Assembly (NCBI GenBank): GCA_030639495.1
Contig: DAOWCP010000037.1
Location: 1-21,515, forward strand
Direction: 5' to 3'
DNA length: 21,515 bases
Source of the DNA: JAGLTN01 sp023135255
Lineage (GTDB): Bacteria; Planctomycetota; Phycisphaerae; Sedimentisphaerales; Anaerobacaceae
Shown piece after piece: positions 16,244 through 21,515 of the stretch. The notes below the pieces were generated by a model that was given only the letters and a program-made list of their open reading frames with translations, was not told the DNA's origin and made no database searches. Within the stretch, counting starts at the first letter, position 1. Every line of letters begins with the position of its first letter. The position numbers and the translations under genes are program-made.

Positions 16244-16569
16244 AAATGTTCTCCTGACAACAATTTTTTTTGGCAATTCAAATCTGAAAGGTGTTTTACC
16301 AGCGTAGCAGTTATTGCCCCCAATAATATCCTAATCATAAAAACATTCTGAATCTAATCGGAGTGTTCGCAATGGCGTCATTAAAAATATTTTTTAGTTG
16401 CCAACTGCCCCCAGTTTGCCCTGCTTAACAGCAACTCTAACAGCGATACTGAAAAGGGGGTCTGTCTTTTCAGCATTAATAGTTATTTGATTTGCAGGGA
16501 AGTTTTTTCGTTGATATCAGCGTGAAAATCAAGGTCTGGAAAAAACAAAAATTTTTCAGGTTTTTGTGA
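16244..16569. other. Intergenic region without a recognised gene
   Basis: About 325 bp. It contains an 8-bp perfect inverted repeat CTGAAAAG/CTTTTCAG (16449-16456 and 16466-16473, 9-nt loop) without a T-tract. Close to the 3' end of the NagA-like gene, CAAAAA (16546-16551) and TTTTTG (16561-16566) could form, on the minus strand, an A/U-only hairpin followed by a U-run, a weak terminator candidate. Nothing else is supported. Confidence 0.5.
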
Positions 16570-17862
16570 TTATTTCTGGTAAACAATTTTTCCGTCAACA
16601 ATCGTCTTTTCAATGTTCAGACTGTAACCATCATTTTGCCTGACAATATCCACCAAACATATATCCGCAACATTGCCCTGTGCGATTGAACCCAACCCTT
16701 TCTCGTCAAGGGCTGTCAGCTTGCAGGCATTTGTGGAGCACATCTTCGTTGTTGCTGTTAGTCCTTGCTCTAAGCTCATCGCTTTGTGTTTTGCGTTCCA
16801 TATCCCATCCATATCACAGCACAGCCAGTTCAGCAAATTTTCAAACCCGCGATTCATAGTAAGGTTACTACCGGCCAGCACATTTTTTTTGCCTACTACG
16901 CTAATATACCTGCCGTCTTCGCTGACTTTAGTGACTTTCGCACCGTTATATGCTTTCTTAATATTTGCCCCAGCCATGAATCCGCAATCGGTGATCCCGA
17001 CTATTTTGTCAATCCCTTTTCTATTGATGATATCCCGCACATAAGCAGGGTTGATATGACAGCCGTCAAGGATAAGCTCAGCGTAGACCTCATCATTTTT
17101 CAATACTGCCTCAATCGTCCCACCGTTATCAAAAGGTTTAAAAGAGCCGCCCGTTGGGCCGTTCACAAAGTGTATACTGTATTTCAATCCAACCTGCATA
17201 GCTTTTTCAAACTGCTTACAGCTTGCGTTAGTATGACCGGCACCAACGATAATACCCTTGTCTGTCAGATATTTTGTAAGCGTAATCGATTGCTCGTCCA
17301 TTTCAGGAACAACGTTGGCAAGCTTAATAACCCCGCCGTCATCTATCGAATCGAAAGCCTCTTTAGTAAAGTCAAAGGTGAAATCAGTGTTCAAAGCTCC
17401 TGCCATATCCTTATTATAGAAACTACCCTCCAGCATCGCCCCGAAAATCTTTGCCTTACCAAAGCCTGCTTTATGCTTTTCTAAATATCTGCCCAATGCC
17501 CGACAGCATTTATTCAAAACTTTAGGCCCAGCTGCCACTGTAGCCAGATAAAACCCGGTAGTCCCAAATCCCGCCATCGTTTCGCTTAGCATATCAAAGC
17601 CGGCCTCAAATATCTCGTTGTCTGCTGTAAATTTCCGGCTATCGTTGTCATATTGGCCTAAAGAAAAATCGAACCCGTTATAGCCATGGAAATGTATATC
17701 AACAAACCCCGGCAAAACATATTTTCCCTCGATATCGATAACCTTATCAAAATCCAGACCAGCAGTCTCCAGCGAGATTTTCCCGTCAATTATCCCAAGG
17801 TCAGCCTTAACAACTCCCCCAGGCGTAACAATATTTCCGTTTTTTAATCTTAATTTTGGCAT
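16570..17862 (-). CDS. NagA-like amidohydrolase (N-acetylglucosamine-6-phosphate deacetylase family)
   Basis: 430 residues from the ATG at 17862. Upstream in-frame ATGs exist, but MPKLRLKNGNIVTPGG is the normal family N-terminus. Motifs: VLPGFVDIHFHG (H57, H59), LEGSF (E145, the metal ligand of NagA), GAGHTNAS (H210), SIHFVNG (H231), LILDGCHI and the catalytic aspartate D292 in ITDCGF. All metal/catalytic positions are present. Several conserved neighbours differ from classical NagA (LEGSF for HLEGPF, HFVNG for HLFNAM, TDCGF for TDA), so the substrate may be another N-acylated amino sugar. NagA hydrolyses GlcNAc-6-P to GlcN-6-P and acetate. It is divergent from, and probably works with, the sugar-modifying operon starting at 17978. 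Confidence 0.8.
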   Translation of the reverse strand: MPKLRLKNGNIVTPGGVVKADLGIIDGKISLETAGLDFDKVIDIEGKYVLPGFVDIHFHGYNGFDFSLGQYDNDSRKFTADNEIFEAGFDMLSETMAGFGTTGFYLATVAAGPKVLNKCCRALGRYLEKHKAGFGKAKIFGAMLEGSFYNKDMAGALNTDFTFDFTKEAFDSIDDGGVIKLANVVPEMDEQSITLTKYLTDKGIIVGAGHTNASCKQFEKAMQVGLKYSIHFVNGPTGGSFKPFDNGGTIEAVLKNDEVYAELILDGCHINPAYVRDIINRKGIDKIVGITDCGFMAGANIKKAYNGAKVTKVSEDGRYISVVGKKNVLAGSNLTMNRGFENLLNWLCCDMDGIWNAKHKAMSLEQGLTATTKMCSTNACKLTALDEKGLGSIAQGNVADICLVDIVRQNDGYSLNIEKTIVDGKIVYQK

Positions 17863-17879
17863 GTTTTTTGAACCAATTC

Positions 17880-17908
17880 TTGTAATTTTCCATAGTATGC
17901 AATAGAAT
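17880..17908 (+). promoter_or_regulatory. Candidate promoter of the DegT-Gfo/Idh-amidohydrolase operon
   Basis: TTGTAA (17880-17885), a 17-bp spacer and TAGAAT (17903-17908, five of six -10 matches) precede the aminotransferase gene by about 70 nt. It lies in the 115-bp gap shared with the divergent NagA-like gene, so regulators bound here could control both directions. Confidence 0.45.
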
Positions 17909-17977
17909 GCGAACATAATCAAGAGTTTTTGATTTAGTTTTACAAATTAATTCTTTGCAGAGATAAAGGGTAGCAGT

Positions 17978-19327
17978 ATGGCTGAACAAAAAAGTAAACC
18001 TGCTCTTCTGGGCGGAAGCAAAACGGTTGATATTGATTATGGCGACATGTTCGTTTGGCCAATAATAACAGACGAAGACCGACAGGCAGCTATTGAAGTT
18101 CTCAACGCTGGGAACATGTCAGGCATGGACATTTCAAAAAAATTCGAAGATGAATTCAAGCAGTGGATAGGTTCAAAATACGCATTAACCTGTCCTAACG
18201 GCACAAGCGCATTACAGGAGGCAATGTTTGCTGTCGGTTTAGGTGTCGGCGATGAAATGATAGCACCAAGTATGACATACTGGGCGTCTGTGTTGCAGGT
18301 TTACAGCCTTGGCGCAACGGTGAATTTTGCCGAGGTAGACCCCGAAACATTATGTATCGACCCGGCTGATATAGAAAAAAGAATAACCGACCGAACCAAA
18401 GCGATCATGGTAGTCCACTATCTTTCAAGCCCATGCGATATGGACCCGATCATGGAGATCGCCAAAAAGCATAATCTCAAAGTAATCGAAGACGTCTCGC
18501 ATGCTCAGGGTTCACTTTACAAAGGCAAACAGCTCGGCACTATAGGTCACGTCGGCGCAATGTCTATGATGACCGCAAAATCATTCGCAATAGGCGAAGC
18601 CGGCATGTTAGTCACCGACGACAGGGGAATTTACGAACGCTCCATAATGTTTGGTCATTACCTTCGTCAGGAAGACCCCGACACCATAACCGACCCTCAG
18701 TTGAAAAGCCAAGTGGGTCTCCCGCTCGGCGGATACAAAAACCGTCTGAACCAGATGACCTCGGCTATCGGCAGGGTGCAATTAAAATACTACCCGCAAA
18801 GAATCGCGGAGATCGACAAAGCAATGAACTATTTCTGGGATCAGCTCGAAGGGTTGTCAGGAATCAGGCCGCAAAGGCCAGCCAAAGACAGCGGCCATTA
18901 TAAAGGCGGTTGGTATTGCCCAGCGGGGTTATATTTCCCCGAACAGCTTGGCGGTCTCTCTGCTATAAGGTTTTGCCAGGCGTTGCAGGCTGAGGGCGTA
19001 AATGACGCCATCGCAGGCTTAAACAAACCTTTGCATCTCCATCCGGTTTTCAACACTGTGGATATCTATGGCCACGGCAAAGCGACCCGTTCCGCAAATA
19101 GTGACAGAGACCTTGCACAAGGTGAAGGTTCACTGCCCGTCACCGAAGCAATAAGCAAACGAATTGTTCGTATTCCGCATTTCAAGCACTACAGGCCTGA
19201 AATAATTGACCTGTATGTAGCTGCCTATAAAAAGGTTATCGAAAACTATCAGGACCTGCTCGCAGATGACAATGGCAATGATGACGAAGTTGGCGGTTGG
19301 AATCTCAGCCATACTAAAAAGAAATAA
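17978..19327 (+). CDS. DegT/DnrJ/EryC1/StrS-family PLP aminotransferase
   Basis: 449 residues, a little longer than typical members. The family fold is shown by ALTCPNGTSALQEAMFA, GDEMIAPSMTYWASV, D172 in VIEDVSHAQGS (pyridine nitrogen contact) and MTAKSFAIGEAGML, whose K201 should form the Schiff base with PLP. These enzymes aminate keto-sugars or keto-cyclitols, usually with glutamate or glutamine as donor; some members catalyse dehydration or other PLP chemistry. The stop lies 30 nt before a Gfo/Idh/MocA dehydrogenase, a common partner that makes the keto substrate. An AAAGGG ribosome-binding site lies about 8 nt before the ATG. Substrate and direction (biosynthetic or catabolic) cannot be decided from sequence. 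Confidence 0.93.
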   Translation: MAEQKSKPALLGGSKTVDIDYGDMFVWPIITDEDRQAAIEVLNAGNMSGMDISKKFEDEFKQWIGSKYALTCPNGTSALQEAMFAVGLGVGDEMIAPSMTYWASVLQVYSLGATVNFAEVDPETLCIDPADIEKRITDRTKAIMVVHYLSSPCDMDPIMEIAKKHNLKVIEDVSHAQGSLYKGKQLGTIGHVGAMSMMTAKSFAIGEAGMLVTDDRGIYERSIMFGHYLRQEDPDTITDPQLKSQVGLPLGGYKNRLNQMTSAIGRVQLKYYPQRIAEIDKAMNYFWDQLEGLSGIRPQRPAKDSGHYKGGWYCPAGLYFPEQLGGLSAIRFCQALQAEGVNDAIAGLNKPLHLHPVFNTVDIYGHGKATRSANSDRDLAQGEGSLPVTEAISKRIVRIPHFKHYRPEIIDLYVAAYKKVIENYQDLLADDNGNDDEVGGWNLSHTKKK

Positions 19328-19357
19328 AAACTTTGGTTTTTGACTGGAGCTTTAAAT

Positions 19358-20386
<1,029 letters not shown>

Positions 20387-20388
20387 AA

Positions 20389-21285
20389 ATGATAATCGAC
20401 GTCCACAGCCATGTACTGATCGAACCAAAGATATCCTATTCACCTGGTCTGATTATGATGTCTGTTGAAGATCAGCTTGGGGTAATGGACCAGCAAGGCA
20501 TAGACAAAGCGATAATTTTGCCGATGGTTTGCGGCGAAGATGGTGCAAGCAAACAAAGCATTGCTGAAGTTTTAACTATTTGCAATAAACACTCCGACAG
20601 GTTCATACCGTTCTGCAACTATGACCCAAGACGATTTACAAAACCGCAGGCTCTTGAGCCTGGATACTTTGAGTATATCCTGAGCCAGTTCAAGGACCTT
20701 GGTTGTAAGGGATTCGGTGAGATGACATGCAGATTATGGTGGGATGACTGTAGGGTGCTTGATATTTTTGATGCTTGTGAAAAACTTGGTTTTCCCGTAA
20801 CGTTCCATACCACCGTCCCGGAATCGGTTGACTATGGCTTGGTAGATGAGATTGGTTTTCCGCGTCTCGAAAAAGCATTACAAAAATTCCCGAAGTTAAA
20901 TTTCTTCGGCCACTCACAAGGTTTCTGGGCAGAGATAAGCTCAGAGGTAAAAACCCAAGACAAATGGGGATATCCCAAAGGCCCGGTAAAATCAGAAGGT
21001 TCTATCGTGCGTTTAATGCGCAAATACCCCAATCTGCATGGTGACATTTCCGCCAATAGCGGCTTCAACGCACTGTCGCGTGACCCTGAGTTTGGCTATA
21101 ACTTTATTGAGACTTTCCAGGATCAGATTCTGTTTGGTCTGGATTATTGTTCGACAAAAAATGATAGGCCTCACCTTCAATGGCTGACAAAAGCAAGAGA
21201 TGAAAACAAAATATCCAACCAGGCTTATGAAAAGATAATGTGGGAAAACATAAATCGTATTTTAGATCTTGGACTCGAAAAATAA
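20389..21285 (+). CDS. Amidohydrolase_2-type metal-dependent hydrolase
   Basis: 298 residues, a single TIM-barrel of the amidohydrolase-related family. MIIDVHSHV gives the HxH metal motif (H6, H8); VTFHTTVPE, NFFGHSQGFW and LFGLDYCST supply the later histidines and the catalytic aspartate in the usual order. Members include lactonases, decarboxylases and hydrolases of carboxylate esters, so lactone opening after sugar oxidation by the upstream dehydrogenase is plausible but unproven. The ATG is 2 nt after the upstream stop, and GGAG within the end of that gene serves as RBS, so translation is probably coupled. Confidence 0.9.
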   Translation: MIIDVHSHVLIEPKISYSPGLIMMSVEDQLGVMDQQGIDKAIILPMVCGEDGASKQSIAEVLTICNKHSDRFIPFCNYDPRRFTKPQALEPGYFEYILSQFKDLGCKGFGEMTCRLWWDDCRVLDIFDACEKLGFPVTFHTTVPESVDYGLVDEIGFPRLEKALQKFPKLNFFGHSQGFWAEISSEVKTQDKWGYPKGPVKSEGSIVRLMRKYPNLHGDISANSGFNALSRDPEFGYNFIETFQDQILFGLDYCSTKNDRPHLQWLTKARDENKISNQAYEKIMWENINRILDLGLEK

Positions 21286-21289
21286 AATT

Positions 21290-21515
21290 ATGCTCGATAG
21301 TGAAAAGCAAAAAAAACTTAGATCGCAGCGCCAATTCGATTATTTCATCTCTGCCGGCAGTGATTGTCTTTCTGGTATTATGAACATAAACATGAAAGAT
21401 GTTTTCCTCGATTCATCTGTCGGCATAGAAATACACAAAAAGGGCAGATCGCTTTTGCACTCGCTTATAGGCGAAGATGTTCCGGTCTTGATACCGATTT
21501 CCACGCCGCTTATCA
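21290..21515 (+). CDS. Unrecognised protein, 5' part only
   Basis: An open frame of 75 codons from an ATG placed 4 nt after the amidohydrolase stop continues past the right edge. It starts MLDSEKQKKLRSQRQFDYFISAGSD, without a signal peptide, so it is probably cytoplasmic. Later residues (DSSVGIEIHKKG, VPVLIPISTPL) show no motif I recognise. Tight spacing makes it a likely fourth member of the operon. It lacks a strong RBS of its own, which fits translational coupling. Confidence 0.6.
   Translation, partial: MLDSEKQKKLRSQRQFDYFISAGSDCLSGIMNINMKDVFLDSSVGIEIHKKGRSLLHSLIGEDVPVLIPISTPLI

Noticed and set aside
16449..16473. Intrinsic terminator at the CTGAAAAG/CTTTTCAG inverted repeat
   Set aside because: No T-tract follows the stem on either strand.
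16786..17484. Plus-strand open frame of 232 codons opposite the NagA-like gene
   Set aside because: It is antisense to a gene with intact catalytic motifs, and its own translation shows no family features.

Overview
The window looks like a chromosomal segment of a Gram-negative-type bacterium, most likely a planctomycete of the class Phycisphaerae (Sedimentisphaera/Anaerohalosphaera-like). That is an inference. It rests on a secreted protein with a half-dockerin motif of the 'DVTGDCKVD..DFAVFVSQWL' type next to the signal peptide, on tandem SUMF1/FGE-like domains, on many sensor kinases, and on a sugar-catabolism style set of DegT, Gfo/Idh/MocA and amidohydrolase genes. The DNA is moderately AT-rich. 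No rRNA, tRNA, CRISPR array or complete insertion sequence was seen.

Region 1 (1-7714, minus strand) reads as one long transcription unit in the order pyrR, pyrB, pyrC, a YacP/NYN RNase, a membrane sensor histidine kinase with a periplasmic ABC-type binding domain, a NarL-type response regulator, and a secreted glycosidase-like protein cut by the window edge. A good sigma70-type promoter lies just before pyrR. The pyrR-pyrB and pyrC-yacP spacers each hold a copy of a 90-nt repeat. The copies align without gaps (about 84% identity by hand count), share an imperfect hairpin and a terminal palindrome, and one copy supplies the pyrC stop codon.

Region 2 (7811-10188) centres on a minus-strand gene for a secreted protein with a dockerin-like motif, an FGE-like domain, a PASTA-like domain and a second FGE-like domain. 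The FGE-like halves are an internal duplication and appear to lack the catalytic cysteine pair. The gene is bracketed by two directly oriented AT-rich repeats of about 100 nt.

Region 3 (10384-15968, plus strand) is a second signalling unit. A 1188-residue hybrid kinase (PhnD-like sensor, transmembrane helix, two PAS domains, HisKA, HATPase, REC, HPt) is followed after 20 nt by a REC-GGDEF-HD-GYP c-di-GMP regulator whose HD motif has lost its histidine. A small His-rich membrane protein follows.

Region 4 (15950-21515) holds a small hypothetical minus-strand gene and a NagA-like amidohydrolase on the minus strand. Divergent from the latter is a tight plus-strand operon: DegT-family aminotransferase, Gfo/Idh/MocA dehydrogenase, metal-dependent amidohydrolase and an unrecognised gene cut by the right edge. 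Together these suggest conversion of an amino- or keto-sugar or cyclitol, but the substrate cannot be read from sequence alone.
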